DNA from: JAYZAP01 sp964645285
Lineage (GTDB): Bacteria > Pseudomonadota > Alphaproteobacteria > JAAXGF01
Direction: 5' to 3'
Length of the DNA: 24,793 bases
NCBI GenBank assembly: GCA_964645285.1
Contig: CAZYDR010000054.1
Span: 1-24,793, forward strand
The translations under genes were made by a program, and so were the position numbers. Shown here in pieces: positions 16,009-23,924 of this stretch; position 1 is the first letter of the stretch, and every line of letters begins with the position of its first letter. Below the pieces are notes generated by a model. It had not been told where the DNA came from. It did not search any database and saw only the letters and a program-made list of their open reading frames with translations.

Positions 16009-17228
16009 ATAACCCCGCCGCCACGCAACCGCTCGATTTCACCAGCGTCTAGATCGAGCACATTCTGCAACACACTTTCGGTGTGCTGACCCAGCAGCGG
16101 TGGGGCATCCTTGAACTCCAGTTCCGTGTCCGAATAGCGAATCGGGTTGCGTACCGTGGGTGTGGTGCCGGCCAGGGGATGGTCGAGGTCGACCCGTAAG
16201 CCGCGGGCCTTGACCTGGGGATCGTCAAACACTTGATCGATAGTGTTGATGGGCCCGAAGGGCACGTCCGCCGCCTCCAGGGCCCGGTGCAGGGCGGCGG
16301 TTTCCATTCCGGCCATAGCCTCGGCGATGACGGGGATCAGGCCTTCGCGATTTATGATCCTGAGCGCATTACTGGCGTAGTCCGGATTGGCGGCCAACTC
16401 GGGCCGGGCGATGACATCGCAGAACCGGGCAAACTGGCCGTCATTGCCGACCGCGATGATGACGTGGCCGTCGGCGGTGGGAAACGCCTGGTAGGGCACC
16501 ACATTGGGATGGGCATTGCCCATGCGGCCGGGCACCTTGCCGAAAGTCAGGTAGTTGAGGGACTGGTTGCCCAGCATGGCGATCTGGCAGTCGAGCAGGG
16601 CCATATCGACGTGCTGCCCCCGACCGCCGCGCTCGCGATGGGCCAGGGCGGCGAGGGCGGCGACGGTGACATACATGCCGGTAAAGAGATCGGAAACAGC
16701 GACACCAACCTTGACCGGGCCACCACCGGGCACACTGTCGGGCTCGCCGGTTATGCTCATGAGCCCGCCCATGCCCTGAATGATGAAGTCGTAGCCGGCG
16801 CGGTCCTTGTAGGGCCCGGTCTGGCCGAAGCCGGTAATCGAGCAGTAGATCAGGTGGGGATGGGAGTCCTTAAGATCGTCGTAGGAAAGGCCGTACTTGG
16901 CCAGGCCACCGACCTTGTAGTTCTCCAGTAGAATGTCGCTTTTCGCCGCCAGGTCGCGAATCAACTTTTGGCCCTCCGGCTTGGCCATATTGATGGTCAC
17001 CGAGCGCTTGCCCCGGTTTGTCGATAGAAAATATGCTGCCTCGCTGGTCTCCTTACCATCCTCGTCGGCGAGGAATGGCGGCCCCCAGGTGCGGGTATCG
17101 TCGCCGACACCGGGGCGCTCGACCTTGATAACGTCGGCGCCCAGGTCAGCAAGGTTCTGGCCGGCCCAGGGCCCGGCGAGAACCCGGCTGAGATCGAGCA
17201 CACGAATATGAGAAAGCGGGCCGGCCAT
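16005..17228 (-). CDS. Class III CoA-transferase (CaiB/BaiF family)
   Basis: 407 residues from ATG 17228 with AAAGG upstream; an ATG-like start 24 bases earlier is less likely because family proteins begin near MAGPLSHIRVLDLSRVLAGP. GPWAGQNLADLGADVIKVERP is the hallmark N-terminus of formyl-CoA transferase, CaiB and racemase relatives. Asp180 in VSDLFTGMY corresponds to the catalytic Asp that forms the mixed anhydride. The protein moves CoA between carboxylic acids; typical donors and acceptors are succinyl-, formyl- or carnitine-type thioesters, but these are not specified by the sequence. No acyl-CoA dehydrogenase or hydratase is adjacent to help. Confidence 0.9.
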   Translation of the reverse strand: MAGPLSHIRVLDLSRVLAGPWAGQNLADLGADVIKVERPGVGDDTRTWGPPFLADEDGKETSEAAYFLSTNRGKRSVTINMAKPEGQKLIRDLAAKSDILLENYKVGGLAKYGLSYDDLKDSHPHLIYCSITGFGQTGPYKDRAGYDFIIQGMGGLMSITGEPDSVPGGGPVKVGVAVSDLFTGMYVTVAALAALAHRERGGRGQHVDMALLDCQIAMLGNQSLNYLTFGKVPGRMGNAHPNVVPYQAFPTADGHVIIAVGNDGQFARFCDVIARPELAANPDYASNALRIINREGLIPVIAEAMAGMETAALHRALEAADVPFGPINTIDQVFDDPQVKARGLRVDLDHPLAGTTPTVRNPIRYSDTELEFKDAPPLLGQHTESVLQNVLDLDAGEIERLRGGGVI

Positions 17229-17399
17229 GACGCTGTACCTTTCAAAGAGCAAATATCCAGGGCGATCCTAACCAAACCAGCCCGTCCTGCCCAGCCGCCC
17301 GATTATCAGCCCACCACTCACGAGATTTAGCGGCTAGGGGGTTGCGCCACCCGCCACAGGCTGTATTTTTTGTACATCTTGGTTAACGGGACCGGTGTT

Positions 17400-17963
17400 T
17401 TGAACGCGTCGCTTGAAACCTATCCGACTTTGGTACTGAACGCCGACTATCGGCCGCTCAGCTACTTCCCCTTGTCCTTGTGGTCATGGCAGGACACGGT
17501 CAAGGCGGTGTTTCTCGACCGGGTCAACATCCTCTCGGAATACGACCGTCAGGTTCATTCGCCAAGCTGGGCCTTCCCGCTGCCCAGCGTGATCTCGCTC
17601 AAGCAGTACATTCCCACCGCCAAGCGCCCGGCCTTCACCCGATTCAACGTGTTCCTGCGTGACCGCTTCGCCTGTCAGTATTGTGGTCATGACAACCCGG
17701 CGGGCGAACTCACCTTCGACCACGTGCAGCCGCGCTCACGCGGTGGCATCACCACATGGGAGAACGTGGTCGCCGCCTGCATGCGCTGTAATCTGGCCAA
17801 GGGCAACCGGTTGTCAAAGGAATGCGGCATGCACCCGCGCATCAAGCCGGTCATGCCCACGGTCCACTACCTGCAACAGAACGGCCGCGCCTTCCCGCCC
17901 AACTTCCTCCACGACAGCTGGCGCGATTTTCTCTACTGGGACACGGAACTCGATCCCTGGTAA
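17400..17963 (+). CDS. HNH endonuclease family protein
   Basis: 187 residues from TTG 17400 (NASLETYPTLVLNADYRPLSY...); TTG codons at 17370 and 17379 are possible earlier starts. The N-terminal part, with YRPLSYFPLSLWSWQDTVKAVFLDRV, is conserved in a widespread bacterial HNH group. The C-terminal HNH/beta-beta-alpha-metal domain has Cys92-x2-Cys95, Asp107-His108, Asn122 and Cys127-x2-Cys130; the cysteines bind a structural zinc. It is expected to nick or cut DNA, but the housekeeping role of this group is not established. It precedes thiO by 47 bases and may share transcription with the thiamine genes. Confidence 0.85.
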   Translation: MNASLETYPTLVLNADYRPLSYFPLSLWSWQDTVKAVFLDRVNILSEYDRQVHSPSWAFPLPSVISLKQYIPTAKRPAFTRFNVFLRDRFACQYCGHDNPAGELTFDHVQPRSRGGITTWENVVAACMRCNLAKGNRLSKECGMHPRIKPVMPTVHYLQQNGRAFPPNFLHDSWRDFLYWDTELDPW

Positions 17964-18010
17964 AATCGCCGCTCTGATCGGCAGCAGATTTCAGTGTTGG
18001 AGATATTCAC

Positions 18011-19144
18011 ATGATCGCCATTATCGGCGGCGGGGTTTGTGGCCTCGGCATTGGCTGGCGGTTGGCGCAGGCAGGCCGGGCGGTGACCGTGTTCGATCGT
18101 GGTCAGGCCGGCTGGGGCGCAACCTGGGCGGCAGCTGGCATGCTGGCGCCCCAGGTCGAAGCCGAGCCTAGCGAGGAGCCGTTACTGGCCCTGGCCATGG
18201 CCAGCCGCGACATGTGGGTCGACTTCGCCGCCGAGGTCGAAGCGGCCTCGGAACTGAAGGTCGACTACCGCGACGAAGGCACCTTCGTGGTCGCCCACGA
18301 CCGCGACGACGTAGAGCGGCTGCGGGATCGCCACGATTTTCTCCAGGGCCTCGGCCTTGACCTCCAGTTGATGAGCGGTGATGAGGCGCGGGAGCGCGAA
18401 CCCCATCTCGCCCCCGGTGTCAGCGCCGCCATATTCAGCGCCCTCGATCATCAGGTCGACAACCGCAAGCTGGCGGCGGCGCTGCGCGAGGCCTTCATTC
18501 GCGCCGGCGGGCTTCTGCTTGAGAACACCCCGGTCAAGGAAGTGTTGAGCGGCGACGGCCGGGTGACTGGCGTGCGGACCGACGACGAAACCCTGGAGGT
18601 AACAACCGTGATCGTCGCCGCCGGCCCTTGGTCGCGCGACATTCCCGGCCTGCCCGACGCCCTGCGCCCGCCGGTGCGCCCGCTCAAGGGGCAGATGCTG
18701 GCGGTTCAGATGCCGTGGGGCAAACCCCTGCTCAACCACGTGGTATGGGGCCCGGACATCTATCTGGTGCCGCGCCTCGACGGCCGCCTGCTGATCGGCG
18801 CCACGGTCGAGGAGATGGGCTTCGACGCCAGCATCACCGCCGGTGGCATCATGGACCTGCTGCGCGATACCTGGGAGATTCTGCCCGGCGTCTATGATCT
18901 GCCCATCGTCGAGACCTGGGCCGGCTTCCGCCCGGCGAGCCGCGACGACGCGCCGATCCTCGGGCCCACCGCCATGGGCGGACTGGTCATGGCCACCGGC
19001 CACCACCGCAACGGCATCCTGCTGGCGCCGATCACCGCCAACGCCGTGGCCGACTATGTGCTGAGCGGCGACGTACCGGCGGCCATCGCCCCCTTCGGGC
19101 TCGAGCGCTTCGCCCGGCCCAATCGCAAGGCCCGCAGCGCATGA
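18011..19144 (+). CDS. thiO: Glycine oxidase ThiO
   Basis: 377 residues with GGAG eight bases before the ATG. It is a DAO-family flavoprotein: FAD motif GGGVCGLGIGWRLAQAG at the N-terminus, GWGATWAAAGMLAPQVEAEP typical of ThiO, PLKGQML in the centre, and the C-terminal block ETWAGFRPASRDDAPILGP ... ATGHHRNGILLAP that lines the glycine pocket. It oxidises glycine to iminoglycine (dehydroglycine), which ThiG uses to build the thiazole ring of thiamine. The gene overlaps thiS by four bases (ATGA). No TPP riboswitch is visible in the 47 bases before it. Confidence 0.93.
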   Translation: MIAIIGGGVCGLGIGWRLAQAGRAVTVFDRGQAGWGATWAAAGMLAPQVEAEPSEEPLLALAMASRDMWVDFAAEVEAASELKVDYRDEGTFVVAHDRDDVERLRDRHDFLQGLGLDLQLMSGDEAREREPHLAPGVSAAIFSALDHQVDNRKLAAALREAFIRAGGLLLENTPVKEVLSGDGRVTGVRTDDETLEVTTVIVAAGPWSRDIPGLPDALRPPVRPLKGQMLAVQMPWGKPLLNHVVWGPDIYLVPRLDGRLLIGATVEEMGFDASITAGGIMDLLRDTWEILPGVYDLPIVETWAGFRPASRDDAPILGPTAMGGLVMATGHHRNGILLAPITANAVADYVLSGDVPAAIAPFGLERFARPNRKARSA

Positions 19145-19353
19145 CCAAGGTCCGCATCACCATCAACGGCGAGGATCGCGACTACAATGGCGAGACCATC
19201 GCCGAGATCGTCGCCGCCGCCGGCCTCGACCCGGCGCGGCCGGGCATCGCCGTGGCACTCAACGGCGCCATTGCCCGGCGCGCCACCTGGACCACGACCC
19301 AACTGGCCGCCGGCGACTGCATGGAGATCGTCCAATCGAAAGCCGGCGGCTAA
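19141..19353 (+). CDS. thiS: Sulfur carrier protein ThiS
   Basis: 70 residues with a ubiquitin-like fold: MTKVRITINGEDRDYNGETIAEIVAAAGL, then ITINGE-type strands and an Arg/Ala-Thr-Trp segment (RRATWTTTQL), as in ThiS. The C-terminus is KAGG; the terminal Gly-Gly is adenylated by ThiF and becomes the thiocarboxylate that donates sulfur to ThiG. Position between thiO and thiG supports the call. The start overlaps the thiO stop (ATGA). Confidence 0.92.
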   Translation: MTKVRITINGEDRDYNGETIAEIVAAAGLDPARPGIAVALNGAIARRATWTTTQLAAGDCMEIVQSKAGG

Positions 19354-19425
19354 CGGCACTGGACCTTTTCGGCTAATCTCCTTACATGATGGTTCGGGGG
19401 CAGGTATCACCGCTGCCGATCAAAA

Positions 19426-19535
19426 CCAGCGGTCATTCTTGTGGCCGCTGGCAAACGCGACCGCGCGGCGCCAACCGTTTGGCGGAAGCCTGCGTGGCGA
19501 CTGAACGCCCATCGGTCATTCTTCATGACCGATGG
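19426..19535 (+). repeat. Three-hairpin element with a repeated 11-base loop sequence between thiS and thiG
   Basis: In the 203 bases between thiS and thiG there are three hairpins: CCAGCGG/CCGCTGG (19426-19432/19445-19451), CGCCAA-CCGT-TTGGCG (19469-19484), and CCATCGGTCAT/ATGACCGATGG (19509-19519/19525-19535, 11 bp). CGGTCATTCTT occurs directly repeated at 19430-19440 and 19513-19523, at matching places in the first and third hairpins. The last hairpin ends about 20 bases before thiG. This may be a mobile-type intergenic repeat or a local regulator of thiG; no T run follows. Confidence 0.6.
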
Positions 19536-19556
19536 TGAGAAATAGTGAGACGTTCC

Positions 19557-20327
19557 ATGTCCGATAAACTCATCATCGCCGACAAGAGCTTCGAATCCCG
19601 CCTGTTCATTGGCTCGTCGCGCTATCCCAATCAGCGGGTCATGCTCGACGCCATCGACGCCAGCGGCGCCGAGGTGGTCACCGTGGCCCTGCGCCGGGTC
19701 TCGGTTCACGGCGGCGGCGAGAGCCTCTACGACCTGCTCGGTGACGACTACACCATCCTGCCCAATACCGCCGGCTGCTACACCGCCCGCGATGCGGTGC
19801 TGACCGCCCAACTGGCCCGGGAAGCCCTGGAGACCAACTGGGTCAAACTCGAGGTCATCGGCGACGACGAAACCCTGTTCCCCGATGTGGAGCACCTGCT
19901 CAAGGCCGCCGGAGAACTGGTTAACGACGGCTTTACCGTGCTGCCCTACTGCAACGACGACCCCATCACCTGCCGCAAGCTCGAAGACCTGGGCTGCGCC
20001 GCGGTAATGCCGCTGGGCGCCCCCATCGGCTCGGGCATGGGCATCCGCAACCCCTACAACATCCGCATCATCCGCGAGCAGTGCAAGGTGCCGGTGATCG
20101 TCGACGCCGGCGTCGGCACTGCGTCGGATGTGGCCGTAGCCATGGAGCTGGGCTGCGACGGCATCCTGCTCAACAGCGCCGTAGCCCTGGCCCGCGATCC
20201 GGTCAAAATGGCCCGAGCCATGAAAGCTGGCATCGAGGCCGGCCGCCTGGCCTTCGAGGCCGGCCGCATGCCCAAGCGGCTCTACGCCAACGCCTCGACC
20301 CCCGAGGAGGGCATCATCGAGGCGTGA
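19557..20327 (+). CDS. thiG: Thiazole synthase ThiG
   Basis: 256 residues from ATG 19557; a GTG twelve bases earlier is an alternative but gives four extra residues not usual for ThiG. It is a TIM-barrel enzyme that condenses 1-deoxy-D-xylulose 5-phosphate, dehydroglycine (from ThiO) and ThiS-thiocarboxylate sulfur into the thiazole phosphate. Lys97 in ETNWVKLEVI is the Schiff-base lysine. GGGESLYDLLG, TAGCYTARDAV and the phosphate-binding segment VDAGVGTASDVAVAMELGCDG are typical. It shares one base with the next gene (TGATG). Confidence 0.95.
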   Translation: MSDKLIIADKSFESRLFIGSSRYPNQRVMLDAIDASGAEVVTVALRRVSVHGGGESLYDLLGDDYTILPNTAGCYTARDAVLTAQLAREALETNWVKLEVIGDDETLFPDVEHLLKAAGELVNDGFTVLPYCNDDPITCRKLEDLGCAAVMPLGAPIGSGMGIRNPYNIRIIREQCKVPVIVDAGVGTASDVAVAMELGCDGILLNSAVALARDPVKMARAMKAGIEAGRLAFEAGRMPKRLYANASTPEEGIIEA

Positions 20328-20956
20328 TGCCAAGATTGGTCAAACCCGTAATACCGACGCCGCCGCTGCTGGTCATCAGCGACCGTCACCTCGCCCGCAT
20401 CCCCCTGCCCGACCTCGTCGAGGCCGCCTTCAAGGCCGGCCTGCGTTGGTTCATGGTGCGGGAAAAGGACCTCGAAGAGAAAGCGCTGGGCACGCTGGTC
20501 GGCGACATCGTCACCCGCGCCCGCCCCTACGGCGCATTGGTCACCGTCAACGGCAACCCCACGGTCGCCGCTCGCCACGGCGCCGACGGCGTCCACCTGC
20601 CCCAGGGCCACGACGTCGCCGAAACCCGGCGTATCACAGGTGATGGTGTTTTGATCGGCGTCTCGGCCCACAATGAATCGGAAGCGTGCAAGGCCGCCGA
20701 CGATGGCGCCGACTACGTCACTCTCAGCCCGATCTTCACGCCGACCAGCAAGCCTGGCTACGGCCCTGCCCTGGGCGTCGATGAGCTGCACCGCATTGCC
20801 GTAACACTGCCGATCCCGGTCATCGCGCTGGGCGGCGTCACCGCCGATAACTCCGGTACCTGCCGGCCATCGGGGATTGCGGTGTTGGGCGGAGTGATGG
20901 CGACCGACGATCCGGTCGCGGCGGTTGTGGCCTTGCTCGATGTCAGTAGAGCATAA
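20327..20956 (+). CDS. thiE: Thiamine phosphate synthase/TenI family protein
   Basis: 209 residues at the TGATG junction with thiG. It is a TIM-barrel of the ThiE/TenI superfamily: VREKDLEEKALG, ADGVHLPQ (86-93), GVSAHNESEA, GADYVTLSPIFTPTSKPGYGPALG and ALGGVTADN. ThiE joins thiazole phosphate and HMP-PP; TenI tautomerises the thiazole product. The usual Asn-Asp pair that binds Mg in ThiE reads Asn75-Gly76-Asn77 here, which fits TenI-like members better, so the symbol is provisional. It ends 14 bases from the convergent UroD-family gene. Confidence 0.8.
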   Translation: MPRLVKPVIPTPPLLVISDRHLARIPLPDLVEAAFKAGLRWFMVREKDLEEKALGTLVGDIVTRARPYGALVTVNGNPTVAARHGADGVHLPQGHDVAETRRITGDGVLIGVSAHNESEACKAADDGADYVTLSPIFTPTSKPGYGPALGVDELHRIAVTLPIPVIALGGVTADNSGTCRPSGIAVLGGVMATDDPVAAVVALLDVSRA

Positions 20957-20970
20957 ACCAGCCGCCCACC

Positions 20971-22119
20971 CTACCGGTAGCGGTGGTTCACGCCGGCGTC
21001 GTACATGGCGACGATGTTTTCCGGCGGCACTTCGAACTGGATATTATGGACGGCGTTGAGGATATAGCCGCCCTGTTTGCCGAAGATCTCGATGCAGCGC
21101 TCGGCCTCGGCCCTGACGGCGTCGGCCGACTGATGGGGCAAAAGGTCCTGGGTATCGATGCCGCCCCAGAAGGCCAGGCGGTCGCCGAATTCGCCCTTGA
21201 GGCGCTCGGGTTCCATGTTTTTGGCGTTGACCTGCACCGGGTTGAGGATATCGACGCCGATGTCGATCAGGTGGTCGAGAAAGAGATAGGCCGAGCCGCA
21301 GCAGTGGAACAGGGATTTGCCGCCGGTCAACGACTTGAGGGTCTGAATGATGCGTTCGTGGCGCGGCTTAATCAGGCGGCCATAAGTGGCGTCGGGGTCG
21401 AACATGCAGCCGTCCTGGGTGCCCAGGTCCTCACCGAAGAAGATCACGTCGATGTTCTCGGCCCCGGCCTCGCGAATCATGTTCTCAGAAGCCCGGATGT
21501 TGTAGTCGGCGAGCCGGTCCATCAGATAGCAGGCGGCCTCCGGGGCGCGGTAGAAGTCCTTGAGGAAATCGGTCATACCGCGCAGGGCATAGGCCCGATG
21601 GATCACTTGATCGGGCACGTTGAGCACCAGGCAGTAGTCGCCGGCCGCCTTGTAACGCGCGACCTGATCCTTGATGCCGTCGGTCATGCTGGGATCGTCG
21701 GGATCGGGCCAGGCCATGGCGTCGATGCGGTCCTCGGTCAATTCGCCGCCGTGCAATGGGCCGTCCTTGTACAGGAAATGCTTGTCGTCGGTACCAGTGG
21801 TGCCCTTGAAGGTGACGCCGAAATGATCGATGAAGGTCAGCTCGTCAACCCAGCGACCGCTGCCGCCACGACGACCGCGGGCGGAAATCGGCCGGGTGTC
21901 GACGCCGAAGCGCCGCAGCACCGACTCGTCCGGCTGGGCGAGGTGATTGAGCCGGGACATCACCGTGGTCTCGTGCTCAAGCCCGAGATGGTGCTTGAGC
22001 CTGTCGTAGGCGTCGATAACGATGCTTGAGGCGCCAGAGCCGCCGAGGTCGATCGCCACCCGGTCGGGCTGTTCGTGATTGACCGCCGCCAGCACCCGCT
22101 CTCTCGATGTCCAGGCCAT
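20971..22119 (-). CDS. Uroporphyrinogen decarboxylase-family corrinoid methyltransferase (MtaA/CmuA-like)
   Basis: 382 residues with AGGAG nine bases before the ATG. The TIM-barrel is of the UroD fold, but true HemE signature residues at the N-terminus are absent: it starts TSRERVLAAVNHEQPDRVAIDLGG, as in methyltransferases of the MtaA/CmuA group. The zinc site looks like His272-x-Cys274 (FHCCGS), with His358 in AVHNIQ as a possible further ligand where others have Cys. It should transfer a methyl group between a corrinoid cofactor and a thiol or folate, or act on a methylated substrate directly. The gene follows the corrinoid protein by 12 bases, so the two probably work together. Confidence 0.85.
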   Translation of the reverse strand: MAWTSRERVLAAVNHEQPDRVAIDLGGSGASSIVIDAYDRLKHHLGLEHETTVMSRLNHLAQPDESVLRRFGVDTRPISARGRRGGSGRWVDELTFIDHFGVTFKGTTGTDDKHFLYKDGPLHGGELTEDRIDAMAWPDPDDPSMTDGIKDQVARYKAAGDYCLVLNVPDQVIHRAYALRGMTDFLKDFYRAPEAACYLMDRLADYNIRASENMIREAGAENIDVIFFGEDLGTQDGCMFDPDATYGRLIKPRHERIIQTLKSLTGGKSLFHCCGSAYLFLDHLIDIGVDILNPVQVNAKNMEPERLKGEFGDRLAFWGGIDTQDLLPHQSADAVRAEAERCIEIFGKQGGYILNAVHNIQFEVPPENIVAMYDAGVNHRYR

Positions 22120-22131
22120 GTCCCTGCTCTC

Positions 22132-22767
22132 CTACGCAACCAGTTGGCGCGCTCGTTCGACTGCCGCCGGGGCGTCCAGGCCATAGCCGTCGGCACCGAT
22201 CCTGTCGGCGAACAGCTGATTGACCGGCGGCCCGCCGACCATCACCTTGACGTTGAGGTTGCGGCTCCGGTTGGCGTCGTGAACCGCCGCCACGGCGCGC
22301 TCGATTTCCGGCATCGAGGTAGTCAGCAGGCCCGATACGGCGATGAGGTCGGCCTCGTTCTCCTGGGCCACGTCGATGAAGCGCGCGGGATCAACATCGG
22401 TGCCGAGGTCGATGACCCGAAAGCCGGCGCCCTCGAGCATCATGCCGACCAGGTTCTTGCCGATGTCGTGCAAGTCGCCCTTGACGGTGCCCAGAACCAC
22501 CGTGCCGATCGGCTGGAAGCCAGTATCGACCAACAGCGGGCGCAGGACTTCCAGACCGGCCTGGACCGCGTCGGCCGCCAGCAGCATTTCGGGAACAAAC
22601 AGGGTGCCCATGCTGAACTTCTCGCCAACCAGATCGAGGGCCGCGATAAGGCCATCGTCGAGGATCATCCGGACATCGGTGCCGGCATCTATTTCCGCCT
22701 GGGTCAGGGCGCCGATTTCGTCGTCCTGGTACGCCAACACCGCGTCAAAGATGTCCTCGACGGCCAT
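22132..22767 (-). CDS. Corrinoid-binding methyltransferase subunit (MtbC/DhaC-like)
   Basis: 211 residues. Residues 1-85 form the helical cap domain (GEKFSMGTLFVPEMLLAADAVQAGLEVLRP), and residues 86-211 the Rossmann-like cobalamin-binding domain. Asp98-x-His100-x-x-Gly103 (GDLHDIG) supplies the lower-ligand His; SGL at 145-147 and GG at 178-179 complete the B12 motifs. The protein carries the methyl group on cobalt. Its partner is the UroD-family protein next to it. No substrate-specific methyltransferase (MttB/MtbB type) or reductive activator is in this window. The ribosome binding site lies in a hairpin (see the separate entry). Confidence 0.93.
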   Translation of the reverse strand: MAVEDIFDAVLAYQDDEIGALTQAEIDAGTDVRMILDDGLIAALDLVGEKFSMGTLFVPEMLLAADAVQAGLEVLRPLLVDTGFQPIGTVVLGTVKGDLHDIGKNLVGMMLEGAGFRVIDLGTDVDPARFIDVAQENEADLIAVSGLLTTSMPEIERAVAAVHDANRSRNLNVKVMVGGPPVNQLFADRIGADGYGLDAPAAVERARQLVA

Positions 22768-22793
22768 GCTACGCTCCTTTTGCAGGGCGTAGC
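22768..22793 (-). promoter_or_regulatory. Hairpin spanning the ribosome binding site of the corrinoid-protein gene
   Basis: On the - strand GCTACGC and GCGTAGC form a perfect 7-bp stem (22793-22787 with 22774-22768) around the loop CCTGCAAAAGGA, ending one base before the ATG. The AAGGAG sequence falls in the loop and the first base of the 3' arm, and the 3' arm fills the spacer to the start codon. This could control translation initiation; whether it does is inference. Confidence 0.5.
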
Positions 22794-22869
22794 GTTGCCC
22801 GCCCGACAGTCCGGAGCCACAATCTATGTTAAGCGGGAATCTTCGGCCGGCGGTTCTAGAAGGCGTGGC

Positions 22870-23445
22870 CTAAAACCGTTCCGACAGCCAGATTGCCAGG
22901 CGGGTACTGGTTTTGACCGCCAGGGAGAACGGCTCGTAGCCGGGCATTTGCTCGGCGCCCTGGTCGAGGCCGGTGTCGCGGTGGCCGAGTTCGTCATCGC
23001 GGAATTCGGCGACGGTTTCGCGCAGTTCCGGTTCGTCGTCTCCCAGGCGGGCGAGCTGGTCGCCGTAGTGCTCGTCGATGATCTCCTCGACGGCCACGGT
23101 GCAGGCCATGGCGGCGCGCTGGCCGAGTATGGCGCTGGCCGCGCCCAGGGCGAAGCCGGCGGCGTGCCACAGGGGCGACAGAACCGTCGGCCGCACCCGG
23201 CGCTCGACCACCAGACGGTCGAACGCCGCCAGGTGGCTTTTCTCCTGTTCGGCCATGGCCTTGATGAGCGGGCCGCTGGCGGTGCGCCCGAGGACGGCGA
23301 GCTGGCCGTCGTAGATACGCACGGCGCCGTATTCGCCGGCGTGGTCGACCCGGATCATGCGCTCGATCTGGGCCGCGCGGCCAGGATCGCCGGGCAGCCG
23401 GTCTTCCGCCGTGATTTTTGGGCCGATGGTTTTGGGATGGCTCAC
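22870..23445 (-). CDS. coq7: COQ7-type 3-demethoxyubiquinol hydroxylase
   Basis: 191 residues, a typical length for bacterial COQ7. It is a diiron protein that hydroxylates the quinone ring in the penultimate step of ubiquinone synthesis and sits on the inner face of the membrane. Iron ligands are visible as Glu38 (HAGEYGAVRIY), Glu68 and His71 (EKSH), Glu120 (VAVEE), and Glu152 and His155 (ELGH). RMIRVDHAGEYGAVRIYDGQL is the family signature. Many alphaproteobacteria use COQ7 in place of UbiF. The start overlaps the DsbB stop by four bases (ATGA). Confidence 0.94.
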   Translation of the reverse strand: MSHPKTIGPKITAEDRLPGDPGRAAQIERMIRVDHAGEYGAVRIYDGQLAVLGRTASGPLIKAMAEQEKSHLAAFDRLVVERRVRPTVLSPLWHAAGFALGAASAILGQRAAMACTVAVEEIIDEHYGDQLARLGDDEPELRETVAEFRDDELGHRDTGLDQGAEQMPGYEPFSLAVKTSTRLAIWLSERF

Positions 23446-23924
23446 GTTCGCGCCTTTCGCGCCAGATCAGCAACGCCGGCCAGGCTGATGACCGCCAAAA
23501 CCGCCGCGTAGAGCACATTGTAGCCCGCCATGGAGATGCCAAACAACGACCACGGCACCTGATCGCAGGGCGGCGGCGGCTCGTCCATAAGCATGGTGAG
23601 AAGTTCAGCGGTGGTGTCCGGCGTGGCGCTGGCCTGGGTGCAGGCGTCTAGGCCGGCCCACCAGTGCTGCTCGACCCCCACATGGAAGAAGGCGAGGCCG
23701 GATTCGCCGATCAGAACCGCGCCAGCCAGGGCGATACAAGCAAGCGGCCAGCGGCCGGCCAGGGCGACAATACCCAGCAGAATCGTGACGCCGTAGGGGA
23801 ATCGCTGGTAGAGGCACAGGAGACAGGGCTCCAGTCCCCAGACATATTGAGAGTAGAACGCCCCGGCCAGAGCGGCGACGCTGGCGCCGACGATTAGCCC
23901 AGGGAGGTTGCGCGTGGTCACCAT
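23442..23924 (-). CDS. dsbB: Disulfide bond formation protein DsbB family
   Basis: 160 residues from ATG 23924, which shares its first base with the stop of the upstream gene; TTG 23927 is one codon earlier. Four hydrophobic segments are seen. The first periplasmic loop holds Cys34-x2-Cys37 in EPCLLCLYQR, and the second holds Cys95 (DACTQ) and Cys120 (PPPPCDQVPWSLFGISMAGYN). It oxidises a DsbA-like thioredoxin in the periplasm and passes the electrons to ubiquinone. The coupled gene downstream makes ubiquinone, which is a sensible pairing. Confidence 0.92.
   Translation of the reverse strand: MVTTRNLPGLIVGASVAALAGAFYSQYVWGLEPCLLCLYQRFPYGVTILLGIVALAGRWPLACIALAGAVLIGESGLAFFHVGVEQHWWAGLDACTQASATPDTTAELLTMLMDEPPPPCDQVPWSLFGISMAGYNVLYAAVLAVISLAGVADLARKART

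Noticed and set aside
17964..18010. TPP riboswitch ahead of thiO
   Set aside because: The gap is only 47 bases and no conserved THI-box sequence is seen there or between thiS and thiG.
20971..22119. hemE (true uroporphyrinogen decarboxylase)
   Set aside because: The HemE N-terminal signature is absent, a His-x-Cys zinc motif is present, and the gene sits beside a corrinoid protein.
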